Positions 1 to 7,890 of a stretch of 64,000 nucleotides of DNA are shown piece by piece; positions within the stretch are counted from its first letter, which is position 1, and every line of letters starts with the position of its first letter. Made by a program: the position numbers and the translations under genes. The notes under the pieces are model-generated. The model saw nothing but the letters and a program-made list of their open reading frames with translations. It ran no database searches and was not told the DNA's origin. Source of the DNA: Sulfitobacter sp. BSw21498 (GTDB taxonomy: Bacteria > Pseudomonadota > Alphaproteobacteria > Rhodobacterales > Rhodobacteraceae); assembly GCF_006064855.1 (NCBI RefSeq), contig NZ_CP040753.1, forward strand, positions 1,736,001 through 1,800,000. Direction: 5' to 3'.

Positions 1-1
1 A

Positions 2-319
2 GATCTTTACCTTTCCGAGCACCCGTTTGGCCGGTTTGAGGCTGAATACGAGGCTCTGCTGACCAACCGGTTGATCCTGACGCCAAGCATCGAAGTCAAC
101 ATGCCGTTCAAGGATGACACCGAAGCGGGCCAAGCGGCTGGCGGTGCAACGATCGAGATCGGCGCACGGCTCAGCTACGATCTCGTGGATCGCGCCATTT
201 CGCCCTACGTCGGGGTGAATTACGAGAAGTCCTTTGGCGGCACGGCCGACCTGACTGAGGCTGCGGGGGGCCAAAGCGACAATCTCTCCCTTGTGTTCGG
301 GACACGTCTGTTTTTCTGA
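2..319 (+). CDS. copB: CopB-family outer membrane copper resistance protein, C-terminal part
   Basis: The reading frame is open from the window edge to the stop at 317-319, so only about the last 105 residues are present. It reads as alternating amphipathic strands and ends in a phenylalanine (GTRLFF), typical of an outer-membrane beta-barrel. The segments LSEHPFGRFEAEYEALLTNR and ISPYVGVNYEKSFGGTAD match the C-terminal barrel of CopB/PcoB copper-resistance proteins as I know them. CopB sits in the outer membrane and works with the multicopper oxidase CopA. The neighbouring minus-strand genes for a cupredoxin, a CopL-like protein and cytochrome c fit a copper locus. The N-terminal Met-rich part lies outside the window. 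Confidence 0.72.
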   Translation, partial: DLYLSEHPFGRFEAEYEALLTNRLILTPSIEVNMPFKDDTEAGQAAGGATIEIGARLSYDLVDRAISPYVGVNYEKSFGGTADLTEAAGGQSDNLSLVFGTRLFF

Positions 320-336
320 TGCTTGATAAGTGAGTT

Positions 337-369
337 ATCGGCCCGCAGGCAGATTGTCTGCGGGCCGAT
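337..369 (+). terminator. Hairpin after copB
   Basis: A perfect 12-bp inverted repeat, ATCGGCCCGCAG (337-348) and CTGCGGGCCGAT (358-369), with a 9-nt loop lies 18 bases after the copB stop. There is no clear T run, so it may act as a terminator or only as an mRNA 3' stabiliser. Confidence 0.5.
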
Positions 370-491
370 GCGCGCCGTTGACCATTGTGGCTTTTTCAAC
401 TTTAAGTTTTGGCTCCGGCGAACCAAATAGCCGAAACATTTATTTCCAGGATATCAGCAGCGGGTCCAGCCTCAAGGCAGCCAGCGACTTC

Positions 492-794
492 TCAGCCATC
501 TTCGTAAATGGCGACAGGTTGCGTCCAGTCGTGGTCCGTCAGCCTTACTATTGAGGTATCGCGGATTTCATCCACCGTTCGGTCACGGTAAGCTGCGGCG
601 ATGGCGTCGGCCCCAGCGCCGCCCGCAGACTTTTGATAACAGTTGATCGCAGTTGCGCCCATCACATTTATAGGCTCGATTTTAACATCAGGGTCGATCT
701 CGCACTGGTATGGCATTTTCAATGCGGCTGCCGTCAGCCGCGCGGTGATATCGGCGGCCGTCCAGCCAATGCACCCCAAGACCGCCATCGTCAT
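492..794 (-). CDS. Small hypothetical protein
   Basis: I do not recognise this gene. It is an ORF of about 100 residues that starts at ATG 794 (a second ATG lies at 788) and begins with a short hydrophobic stretch, MAVLGCIGWTAADITARLTA, which could be a weak signal sequence. The rest is soluble and contains three cysteines. It faces copB convergently, sharing the gap with the hairpin at 337-369. No good ribosome binding site is visible, so it could be a remnant or a spurious ORF. Its codon use is compatible with the rest of the locus. Confidence 0.33.
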   Translation of the reverse strand: MTMAVLGCIGWTAADITARLTAAALKMPYQCEIDPDVKIEPINVMGATAINCYQKSAGGAGADAIAAAYRDRTVDEIRDTSIVRLTDHDWTQPVAIYEDG

Positions 795-992
795 TCGGAG
801 CAAAAGCTACACTTGCCATGCTTGCGTTGCGAACTGCCAACATGCGGAATAACTGGCGTTGTCCAGTTTACCCCCTACCCTTCTGATAATGCGATATTGG
901 CGTCATATTGATAGCTGCCCTGCCCGTTAAGTTCGCAACCGTTCCGTTGTGCCCGCCCGCAAGATTTCCCGATGATTATCTAAACGAGGTGC

Positions 993-1020
993 TAAATGAC
1001 GTCGTTAACGACGTAATTTA
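993..1020. promoter_or_regulatory. 28-bp near-perfect palindrome, possible operator
   Basis: The core ACGTCGTTAACGACGT (999-1014) is a perfect 16-bp palindrome. With TAAAT/ATTTA outside it, the symmetry extends to 28 bp with one mismatched pair. It sits in the 680-bp gene-free stretch (795-1474) between the small hypothetical ORF and the cytochrome c gene. It could be a dimeric regulator site or the end of a lost element; nothing nearby decides. Confidence 0.4.
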
Positions 1021-1173
1021 GGTGGGGTTTAGCGATTTACGGTGAGATATTTGGGTTTGAACGTGGGCGGCGCTAAAGCGACAAAGAGAAGCCCAGATGG
1101 GCACCGATGAGGCGAGGTTCACAGACACTGTATCGGATTGGTAAATGGTTCAGGCCACCGACCATGTCGCAAC

Positions 1174-1207
1174 CGCTAACACCGCCATTCTAACGGCGGT
1201 GTTAGCG
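1174..1207. repeat. 13-bp inverted repeat
   Basis: CGCTAACACCGCC (1174-1186) pairs perfectly with GGCGGTGTTAGCG (1195-1207) across an 8-nt loop. It lies in the same gene-free stretch, downstream of the minus-strand cytochrome c gene (stop at 1475), so it may be that operon's transcription end, though no T run follows. The rest of 795-1474 holds nothing else I can support. Confidence 0.4.
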
Positions 1208-1474
1208 CCGATCTTTTCTGTCCAGCTCATAGCGCTGCGACCATCCTCGAATGTCTCAAGGTGTGGTTTGCGGGTGTTTATGCCGGCTGGTGCATCAAGC
1301 GCATGCAGGTCGAAGCCAGGATATTCCACGGCATGTGCGGGGTAACCGCGATCTCAATTAGACCAAGCCACTCTGCAAGAAAGCGCGTCAGACTTAGCGA
1401 CATCGGCCCATCGGCTCTTGCGCTTCGAATTCCTGCGCTCAAACGATGGCTGTTGTTTCCTCCGCACTGGTGGC

Positions 1475-1915
1475 TCAGTTGATACCGTTGGCGCGCTGCA
1501 ATGCACGAACGTAGGCGACGATATTGAGAACATCGGCTTTCGTCACGCCCTCAACGGCGGGCATGTTCCCAAACCTCCAGTGATGCGCACGAACGCCGGT
1601 TTTCGCCGCAAGGACAAAAGCCATGTCACCATGGTGGCCGGGTTCGTAAATCTTATGCACCAGAGGCGGGGCAATGCCGTCCTGACCCTGCGCATTTGCG
1701 CCGTGGCACGCAGCACAGGCTGCATCATAGGCGCGCGCGCCAATTTGCTCCTGCTCGGAAAAGCTGGCAGGCAGGGTAACGGAAACGATCGCACCTTCTG
1801 GCAAGGTTGGTTTTCGGTCCGTCGATGGCCTGGTATATTGATTACCGTTCGGAGTGATGTACCAAGCCCCGGCAATCATTACGATCAAGGCAAATGCAAT
1901 CGCTATCCATTTCAT
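1475..1915 (-). CDS. Class I cytochrome c
   Basis: The 146-residue protein begins with an uncleaved-looking membrane anchor or signal (IAIAFALIVMIAGAWYI, residues 4-20), so it is probably periplasmic and tethered. The haem c motif CAACH is at about residues 70-74, and a plausible distal ligand Met is in GNMPAVEGV (about residue 117), the usual spacing for a mono-haem class I cytochrome. It starts 4 bp after the stop of the ABC membrane protein gene, so the two are surely co-transcribed with the upstream cupredoxin. A periplasmic electron-transfer role in copper handling is an inference from context only. Confidence 0.85.
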   Translation of the reverse strand: MKWIAIAFALIVMIAGAWYITPNGNQYTRPSTDRKPTLPEGAIVSVTLPASFSEQEQIGARAYDAACAACHGANAQGQDGIAPPLVHKIYEPGHHGDMAFVLAAKTGVRAHHWRFGNMPAVEGVTKADVLNIVAYVRALQRANGIN

Positions 1916-1919
1916 TTAG

Positions 1920-3239
1920 CTAAATTCCTTCTTTAAAGTTGCGGCGAGGCCCAAGCGTACCCGCAGTGTAATGCTGGCCACGACGATTGACGAATTGCGA
2001 CATGGTAGGCACTGGATCGACTGGTGGACTTCGTCGTTCTTCGGGTTGAGAAAACTGCTCCTTTTTCCTGAAAAAATTCGTAATCTCCTGATACCTTATC
2101 TTTGTGTCTTCGAGGGTCTGATAGTATCGGAAGAGTTCCTTCAGGGGTGCCGAAAAGTCCTTGTGAGCGGCTAGCACAGCGACCAGCGCTCCAAGCGTAA
2201 TCCGGCCCTCGATTACAAAGTACCCGCCCAATGAGTAGAAGAGAAACGGAGTAAGAGCAGTCAGGAAATTGTTCAGTGCCTTGATAAAGAATTTCAATCG
2301 AAATATTCTGCGTCGCACCCGCTCAAGTTCTCGAAAACTCGCGCTGGCCGGGCCCAGGCCACCAGACTCGGCTTGCCTTGCGCGCAACTGGTCGCTGAGG
2401 TGCCTGCCGAGCTGTCGTACCTCCTTGATCCTTGTGCGCGACAGGACATTGACCCGACGCTGTAATCTAGGCAGCAGGACCAGCTGAATGGGCAAAACCG
2501 TAAGTGCGGCAGCGCCCAAAACCGGATCTTGAATAAACATGAACAGCAGGATGGTCGCGAGAGTACCGCCTTGCAGGATCGGCAAGGTGAGAACATCCGC
2601 CGCGAAGCCCCCGATCGGCTCAACCTCCTGAGCAAGGATCGGGACGATCTCGCTTTTGTCTGTGGAGTTAGGATCTCTGCGCCACTGCCGGTAGACCAGC
2701 AACCTGAAACGCCGCAAGAACCGTTCAGCGACATAGCCGTTAAATACGTTCAGGATGTATTTATTAAGCCCGTTCAAAATGATCGCCAGAAGGTAAAGAC
2801 CGCAGAGCAGTAGGAGCAGGGAAAGCTGATCCATGTCCCAGCCATAGACGTTGATTGGAAAACGCGGCCCATCCAGCGCATTGTTCACGATCTGTTTTGG
2901 CAATTCCAAGGTCAAATAGAGTATCGGCATAGCAATCAAGCTGATCATGACCATGATGGCCTGTTGCCGTTTTGAGTACCTCAAGACGCTGGCGAAAAGA
3001 CCCGCATCGAGCCCCCGAATAGGCTGGAACTGAATTGCGGGTGCGCTTTGTCGTCGCCAGAACCCCAAAAGCCCGCGAAGTACAAGATAGCCGCCGGCAG
3101 TGATCAGCAACGCCGGCGTCAAAATCAGGATGATGTGAATAAACGGATGTACCCAATCGGGCGTCGCGTCGTTGTAGTCGTATCCAAAGATGGCGGATAC
3201 GTCGTGTACAAACACGTGATATCTATCCATGAACGTCAT
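1920..3239 (-). CDS. ABC exporter-type transmembrane protein lacking an ATPase domain
   Basis: About 439 residues if translation starts at the ATG at 3239 (MTFMDRYH), 10 bp after the preceding gene; an in-frame extension to 3338 would overlap that gene. An N-terminal membrane helix (HIILILTPALLITAGGYLVL) is followed by a domain with the spacing of the six-helix ABC_membrane fold, including a coupling-type segment (ERVRRRIFRLKFFIKALNN) and a last helix pair ending at KIRYQEITNFF. Family members I know continue into one or more nucleotide-binding domains. Here the protein ends about 45 residues later with no Walker A, signature or Walker B, and the next gene starts at once. It could be a truncated gene, a half-transporter using an ATPase in trans, or a repurposed membrane domain. 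Confidence 0.65.
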   Translation of the reverse strand: MTFMDRYHVFVHDVSAIFGYDYNDATPDWVHPFIHIILILTPALLITAGGYLVLRGLLGFWRRQSAPAIQFQPIRGLDAGLFASVLRYSKRQQAIMVMISLIAMPILYLTLELPKQIVNNALDGPRFPINVYGWDMDQLSLLLLLCGLYLLAIILNGLNKYILNVFNGYVAERFLRRFRLLVYRQWRRDPNSTDKSEIVPILAQEVEPIGGFAADVLTLPILQGGTLATILLFMFIQDPVLGAAALTVLPIQLVLLPRLQRRVNVLSRTRIKEVRQLGRHLSDQLRARQAESGGLGPASASFRELERVRRRIFRLKFFIKALNNFLTALTPFLFYSLGGYFVIEGRITLGALVAVLAAHKDFSAPLKELFRYYQTLEDTKIRYQEITNFFRKKEQFSQPEERRSPPVDPVPTMSQFVNRRGQHYTAGTLGPRRNFKEGI

Positions 3240-3249
3240 TAGAATAACC

Positions 3250-3783
3250 TCACCCGTTGGAGTTTGAGGCAAGGCGCTCATGTACCATGATGACTCCCCA
3301 CATACCTGCTTCGCGATGAGCAGGCCGGAGGCAGGCAAATTCGAGGTTCGTCGCGGCTGAGAACTGCCATGCTAACTCGTCACTTTGCCCACTTGAGATG
3401 GAAACAGCATTGAGGCCGTCATGCTGCATGTCTGGGTGTTCACGCATCCATTGCTTGTGTTCAGCAATTTCATTGAACGAGCCAAGAAAAAAATCGTGAT
3501 CCAGATCCCCCGGGTTATTGACTACAAACCTTACAACTGAATCCTTTTCGATATGGATCGCGTCTGGCTCAAACAGCAAATAGCCGTTCTCGGTTTCTTT
3601 GATCGAAATTTCGATTGTTCTTGTTATAGAAGCGTTATCACCGGGCTTTCCAATCGGATCGTGCCCCGGCAGGTTGTAGGCGGTGGAGCGAGGCTTTTGG
3701 CCTTTGCCCGAGCTTGCTTGCGTGAGTGTGCCGATCAAAATCAACGATAGACAGAGGGTAAAAATATTTAGGGCTGCATTCAT
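3250..3783 (-). CDS. Cupredoxin-domain periplasmic copper protein
   Basis: I choose the ATG at 3783, giving about 177 residues beginning with a clear signal peptide (MNAALNIFTLCLSLILIGTL, cleavage near TQAS). The mature part is a plastocyanin-like beta-sandwich: a first His in DLDHDFFLG, then Cys, His and Met ligands spaced in the C-terminal loop (EFACLRPAHREAGM). This is the type-1 copper ligand set, although the Cys-x4-His-x4-Met loop departs slightly from textbook plastocyanin. It binds copper in the periplasm and may pass electrons to the cytochrome c two genes downstream. It is the second gene of the minus-strand set 4455-1475. An N-terminal extension to 3828 is possible but would precede the signal peptide. 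Confidence 0.75.
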   Translation of the reverse strand: MNAALNIFTLCLSLILIGTLTQASSGKGQKPRSTAYNLPGHDPIGKPGDNASITRTIEISIKETENGYLLFEPDAIHIEKDSVVRFVVNNPGDLDHDFFLGSFNEIAEHKQWMREHPDMQHDGLNAVSISSGQSDELAWQFSAATNLEFACLRPAHREAGMWGVIMVHERLASNSNG

Positions 3784-4056
3784 GATCTGTTCCACAAGGC
3801 TGTGTTTATTGGTTCTTGATTGAGTCAAACTTCTCGAAATGGTGGATGACCAGGGATTTCACGCAATGCCCTACGCTCTGAGCCATTTCACTTGAGTGAC
3901 GGTCAGCTTCCACTTCGCACGCTCGGCAATAAGCTCAATGTCGTGATCTTCAGACATACTGGCAGTCATTGCCCGACCGGCGCTGAGAACCATGGACGTC
4001 GGGATCACGCATAGCGATGCGTAATGCGAAGACCCCGCATGGAGCCTTAGATTAGA
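3784..4056. other. Gap between copper genes with a doubtful 40-codon ORF
   Basis: No recognisable gene. A minus-strand ORF of 40 codons (3993 to 3871, containing DHDIELIAERAKWKLTVTQV) is open but matches nothing I know and may be a relic. A short hairpin CGCAT-AGCG-ATGCG occupies 4008-4021. Confidence 0.25.
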
Positions 4057-4455
4057 TCAGGAATGGGGAGGTCGGAGAAAACCGGAAGGCTCAATGGACT
4101 CGGCTTGTGCGTGGAGGGTCAGGTATTTGCCACTTGTTGCCTGTTCCACAAAATCACTAGCTGTGTCGCCCAGAAAAACAGAAAAGCAGACTCCGCTACA
4201 ACACTGCCCCGAAGATTCAGCATCAGCAGCCGTTTCCGCGACAGCACCGCAATCTCCATGCGGTGCTTTGGACTGTGCTAATTTATGCATATGTTCGGCA
4301 TCTTGATCGTCGGCTTGGGATATCATCGCATGATAATCGCCGTGCATTCCAGACGTAGCATGGCTCGCGGAAGGGGCTAGCAGAGCCAACGCCAATATCA
4401 GCACTAGACATAAAAATGTCTTTATCACTACCAAGATTGAGCCACTACAATACAT
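4057..4455 (-). CDS. CopL-like metal-binding protein
   Basis: The 132-residue protein starts at ATG 4455 with an N-terminal hydrophobic signal (TFLCLVLILALALLAPSASH). A region very rich in His and Met follows (HATSGMHGDYHAMISQ, EHMHKLAQ), then a Cys cluster, GQCCSGVCF. This composition and order resemble the small periplasmic or regulatory CopL-type proteins found at the head of copA-copB operons. It likely binds or buffers copper outside the cytoplasm, but the assignment rests on composition and neighbours rather than a firm domain. It is the first gene of the minus-strand copper set; an IS3 end lies about 100 bp upstream at 4561, so the natural promoter may have been disturbed. Confidence 0.6.
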   Translation of the reverse strand: MYCSGSILVVIKTFLCLVLILALALLAPSASHATSGMHGDYHAMISQADDQDAEHMHKLAQSKAPHGDCGAVAETAADAESSGQCCSGVCFSVFLGDTASDFVEQATSGKYLTLHAQAESIEPSGFLRPPHS

Positions 4456-4624
4456 AAAAAGGTGGTAGCTGTGACCTCATAGGTTTGTCAATCCTGGATT
4501 GAGCGAGCCCATTTTATTATATGACCCGCAGCATGGCAGGGTTGGAGGCCCGGTGCAAATTTGGACCTGTCGCGCTTTCGTGCCGCCGCTTTGATAGCAT
4601 TTACTGCAATAAAGAAGATCAACT

Positions 4625-4915
4625 TTGGGACTGAAGCGGACGGACGAATTCCGGCAGGACGCGGTGCGGATCGCACTGACAAGCGGGCTGACGCGGAAAC
4701 AGGTGGCGGATGATCCATTGCCTGACAGGGTATTGCCCAGCAATGTCCCGAGAAGGTGGGCGTCGGGATGTCTACGCTGAACACATGGATCACAGCGCAT
4801 CGAGGCACTGATGTGGTTTCGAAGAAGGATTTGGGTTTTGCCAAAGAGAATGATCGGCTTCGACGCGAGATCCAGTTCCTCAAGCAGGAGCGCGATATCC
4901 TAAAAAACTGTTCCG
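4625..4915 (+). pseudogene. IS3-family orfA (helix-turn-helix subunit), disrupted
   Basis: From a TTG at 4625 the frame reads GLKRTDEFRQDAVRIALTSG, the start of the Tnp_1/HTH_Tnp OrfA family, and then breaks at residue 30. The frame resumes after 4756 as LGVGMSTLNTWITAHR (helix-turn-helix) and runs through a leucine-zipper-like segment, ENDRLRREIQFLKQERDILK. Cutting out 4716-4756 joins the two halves with no residue lost. The C-terminus is replaced by IS110 sequence after about 4913. OrfA normally binds the IS ends and supplies the first part of the OrfAB transposase; this copy is inactive. Confidence 0.8.
4716..4756 (+). repeat. Palindromic mini-insertion E1 (41 bp)
   Basis: It starts CATTGCCTGACAGGG and ends CCCGAGAAGG, with core stem ATTGC-CCA-GCAAT. 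It splits orfA of the IS3 element; removal rejoins the codons for D-D-L-G-V-G exactly. Confidence 0.85.
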
Positions 4916-5144
4916 GGTTGGAGCCCGCCTGTGCGCGGTAGAAACAGCCTGTGCTATGTTGCGCTATGAAGGGCAGCGGCCGTTCGCTTATTAGTGGTCT
5001 CGATGTTGTCGAGAACCCCGTTAAAAAACGTGGTCCATGGGTTGATGCGAACTTGAGAGTGGTGACGCCGTTTTTCAGTGATCCCGGTTAGGAAGATGAC
5101 GGATTTGCATAGCCCACGCCCTTCTGTTGCCGACAGGAGGATAG
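4916..5144 (+). ncRNA. Putative IS110 bridge-RNA region
   Basis: In IS110-subgroup elements the non-coding left end, upstream of the transposase, encodes the bridge RNA that pairs with target and donor DNA. This 229-bp leader lies in exactly that place and has no convincing ORF. I have not folded it or identified the two guide loops, so the call rests on position and family knowledge. Confidence 0.4.
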
Positions 5145-6556
5145 ATGATGGCAAAGCAAAAGACCGGACGGACCCCCGTAATTGAGACCGTGGACATCGG
5201 CGCTGCCGCTGTTGATATCGGCTCGCGCGAACATATGGCAGCGGTGAACCCCGACGTAACGGATACACCGGTGCGTGCGTTTGGGACCTTCACTCATGAT
5301 CTGCACGATCTCGCGGACTGGTTTAAATCGCACGGTGTGACCAGCGTCGCGATGGAATCCACGGGCGAGTATTGGATCCCAGCCTACGAGATACTCGAAC
5401 AGTGCGGCTTCGAGGTTATTCTGGTCAACGCGCGCTACGCCAAGAACGTACCCGGCCGGAAAACCGACGTCAGTGACGCCAGTTGGCTGCGGCAGCTACA
5501 TTCCTATGGGCTTCTGCGTGGCAGCTTTCGACCAACGGCTGAGATTGCAACGCTGCGGGCCTATTTGCGCCAACGGGAACGGCTGGTCGAGTATGCGGCG
5601 GCTCATATCCATTGACCGGCAGGGTATCGCATAGCGATGTCCCGAGAGGGGAGCACATGCAAAAGGCACTGATGGAGATGAACCTGCAGCTGCATCATGT
5701 TGTGTCTGATATCACTGGCGTGACAGGGATGAAGATCATCCGTGCGATTGTTGCGGGCGAACGGGACTTGGATGTGTTGGCGTCTCATCGTGATGTGCCT
5801 TGTCGCGCCTCAACTGAGACGATCAAAGCCGCGCTCAATGGGAATGATCGGGCCGAGCACATCTTTGCGCTGACCCAATCGTTGGTGCTTTATGACTTCT
5901 ATCAGACCAAGATGCTCGAATGTGATCGCCACCTCGAGGCGACGCTGGCGGCATTAGGGGCCGTTACGGAACATGACCCAAGTGAGTTGCCGCGCCCGCG
6001 CACCAAAACCAAGCAGGTCAGCACCCCTTCGTTCGATGTCAGGGCAGCGTTGTTCAGCGTCCTCGGTGTTGATCTAACGCAAATCCATGGGATGGGACCG
6101 TCCCTGTCGCTCAAGCTAGTAGGCGAATGCGGCACTGACCTGCGCGCTTGGCCGAGTGCCAAGCACTTCACATCGTGGCTCTGTCTGGCACCCGGTAACA
6201 AGATCTCCGGCGGCAAAGTTCTATCATCCCGAACGCGGCGATCATCCAGCCGTGCGGCGGCCTTGCTACGCCTGGCTGCGGTCACCATTGGACGAAGCGA
6301 CACGGCACTGGGCGCATTTTACCGGCGGCTGGCAGCAAGGGCAGGCAAAGCGAAAGCAGTCACGGCAACGGCGCGCAAGATCGCAGTTTTATTCTACAAC
6401 ACCCTGCGCCATAGCATGACTTATCAGGATCCCGGCGCGTCTCATTACGAGGAACGATACCGCAATCGTGTGCTCGGCAATCTCAAACGTCGGGCCAAGT
6501 CATTCGGGTATGATTTGCAAAAATTGCCAATGGAGGCTGACATGGCTGTTTCTTAG
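5145..6556 (+). pseudogene. IS110-family transposase split by a 41-bp insertion
   Basis: The N-terminal half (5145-5609) carries the RuvC-like DEDD residues: Asp in ETVDIG, Glu in AMESTGEYW, and the two Asp in KTDVSDASW. The C-terminal half (5651-6556) carries the Transposase_20 domain (IHGMGPSLSLKLVGE) and the Ser-rich segment SSRAAALLRLAAVT that holds the catalytic serine. The stop at 5613-5615 comes from the palindromic insertion 5610-5650. Without it, AAHI joins EHMQKALMEM in frame and the gene is 457 codons, within family length. The start is the ATG at 5145 (or 5148), preceded by GACAGGAGG. The product is dead as it stands unless the insert is excised. Confidence 0.88.
5610..5650 (+). 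repeat. Palindromic mini-insertion E2 (41 bp)
   Basis: It starts CATTGACCGGCAGGG and ends CCCGAGAGGG, with core stem ATCGC-ATA-GCGAT. It lies inside the IS110 transposase; removal restores the 457-codon frame. Confidence 0.88.
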
Positions 6557-7282
6557 GAACACCGGGCACACCTCCCAGTCAGCCGCCTGTGTCACGTTGT
6601 CGGTGTCAGCTCGAGCGGCTTGCGGGCTTTCCGCAGCCGCCCTGCCAGTCGCAAACAACGATCTGATCTGGTGACTTTGGCTCATATCAAGGAACAATCC
6701 CGCCTCAGCCTGGGTAGCTGTTCCAGCTTCGCACAAGAACTCCTCAATTCATAAGACAAGAGGGGGACAGCGATCATAAGTTCAACATTGCGCCGAACCT
6801 ACTGGACCGAAACTTTACCGCAGACGAGACAAATCAGAAATGGGCGGGCGATGTTAGCTGTGTCTGGACGCGCGAGGGCAGGTTGTATCTGGCCGTGATC
6901 ATGGATCTACATTCTCGGCGCGTCATCGGCTGGCAAACGACTGCAGAGGCACTCGACCGGCTGCTCAAACAGGATATAAACGAAGATGTTGCGACGACCG
7001 GTTGAATCCGCCCAATATTGCTCTCGCGACTATCAGAAGATTCTGCGCCAACACGGGTTCAAGGTATCAATGAGCGGAAAGGGTCACTGTTATGATAATG
7101 CTGTCGTCGAGACTTTCTTCAAAACCATCAAAGCAGAGCTGATCTGGCGACATCCTTGGGAAACACGACGGAAGGCCGAGATGGCAATCTTCGAATACAT
7201 CAACGGATTCTACAATCCGCGCCGCCGTCACTCAGCACTGGGATGGGAAAGCCCTGTAGCCTTCGACCGAAAGGTGGCTTAA
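6557..7282 (+). pseudogene. IS3-family orfB (integrase catalytic subunit), degraded
   Basis: The start of OrfB reads EHRAHLPVSRLCHVVGVSSS then FRSRPASRKQRSDLVTLAH directly after the IS110. It then jumps, after LSLGS, to DHKFNIAPNLLDRNFTADET and AVIMDLHSRRVIGW, which carries the first part of the DDE domain. A further scrambled junction near 6970-7010 shifts the frame to CSRDYQKILRQHGFKVSMSG and the C-terminal NPRRRHSALGWESPVAF, which ends at the stop 7280-7282. At least two internal losses and one frameshift make it non-functional. It is the partner of the orfA fragment at 4625. Confidence 0.8.
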
Positions 7283-7474
7283 GCGAGCCCTTGGGGCCGC
7301 ACGAAAGCGCGACAGGTCCAATAGGCCGATAGTGCTATTACGAGACCTTTGCCGCAGTGCCGATGACGGCAGGGCAGCAGCGGAAGCGGTCAGGGCCACG
7401 AAAGACGGTTATCTTACCGAGGGGACAAGATCCTCGAACTCTGCTACGCTTGTATGTAGCGGAGGACGATAAAA

Positions 7475-7774
7475 ATGAGTTTTGTTTCAATCACAACTTG
7501 GCGAATGGTAGGCGAGACTGAGACTTTGCAACATGTGACAGAGCTCATGGTGCGAAAATACTTTCCGGGGCTTCTGGCTTTGGGCGCAAAACATTCAATG
7601 CTCGTGGATGTTGAATTAGACCGTTTTGCCATCGTTACGGTTTACCCAAGCCGCGAGGTGCGCAATGCCGCCGTCGCTCATATCTCAGCCCTACGTATCG
7701 AAGGTGCCGAGGAATTTGGGGCGGAGCTGATGGATGCTTACGGCGGCGAGATGTTGGCCGCCTCCGAAGCCTAG
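7475..7774 (+). CDS. Hypothetical protein, 99 aa
   Basis: It is preceded by a good ribosome binding site (GGAGGAC, about 8 bp upstream), which supports the ATG at 7475. I do not recognise a named domain. The sequence looks like a compact alpha-beta protein: an N-terminal strand (SFVSITTWRM), a helix (LQHVTELMVRKYFPGLLALG), a strand (HSMLVDVELDRFAIVTVYP) and C-terminal helices. This suggests a ferredoxin-like or antibiotic-monooxygenase-like dimeric fold, but that is only an impression. It stands alone between a dead IS and the DUF6481 gene. It is likely expressed because of the ribosome site. Confidence 0.6.
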   Translation: MSFVSITTWRMVGETETLQHVTELMVRKYFPGLLALGAKHSMLVDVELDRFAIVTVYPSREVRNAAVAHISALRIEGAEEFGAELMDAYGGEMLAASEA

Positions 7775-7890
7775 AAAGCTATGCTAATCTTATTTAGCGA
7801 TGCTGACCCTTGGACAACGCTAAAGGAACGGCCACTCGGAATCAAAAATTGACGAGCAATTTTCATCCTCGAGCGACCACTTCGGTTTAA

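Larger units (their letters stand above)
4913..6556 (+). mobile_element. IS110-family insertion nested in IS3
   Basis: Boundaries are approximate and set by where IS3 orfA stops (about 4913) and where IS3 orfB coding resumes (6557, EHRAHLPVSRLC). The layout of a leader of about 230 bp without genes followed by one large transposase gene is that of the IS110 subgroup. No terminal inverted repeats are seen, as expected for the family. The transposase is broken by a 41-bp palindromic insertion at 5610-5650. Confidence 0.75.
4561..7321 (+). mobile_element. IS3-family element interrupted by IS110
   Basis: The terminal inverted repeats are perfect over 23 bp: TTGGACCTGTCGCGCTTTCG... at 4561-4583 and its complement at 7299-7321. 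Between them are orfA (4625 to about 4915), a complete IS110 insertion (about 4913-6556), and orfB fragments (6557-7282). Flanking 3-bp duplications are not evident. The element is dead: orfA carries a 41-bp palindromic insertion, about 20 codons are missing at the IS110 junction, and orfB has an internal deletion and frameshift. Confidence 0.85.

Noticed and set aside
1174..1207. Inverted repeat with CGCTAAC/GTTAGCG, considered as an integron attC site
   Set aside because: Too short, lacks the second core pair and spacer of attC, and no cassettes or integrase lie nearby.
4008..4021. Hairpin CGCAT-AGCG-ATGCG, similar to the core of mini-insertion E2
   Set aside because: The conserved TGCCCGGCAG and GAGAGGG ends are absent and no interrupted gene is evident.
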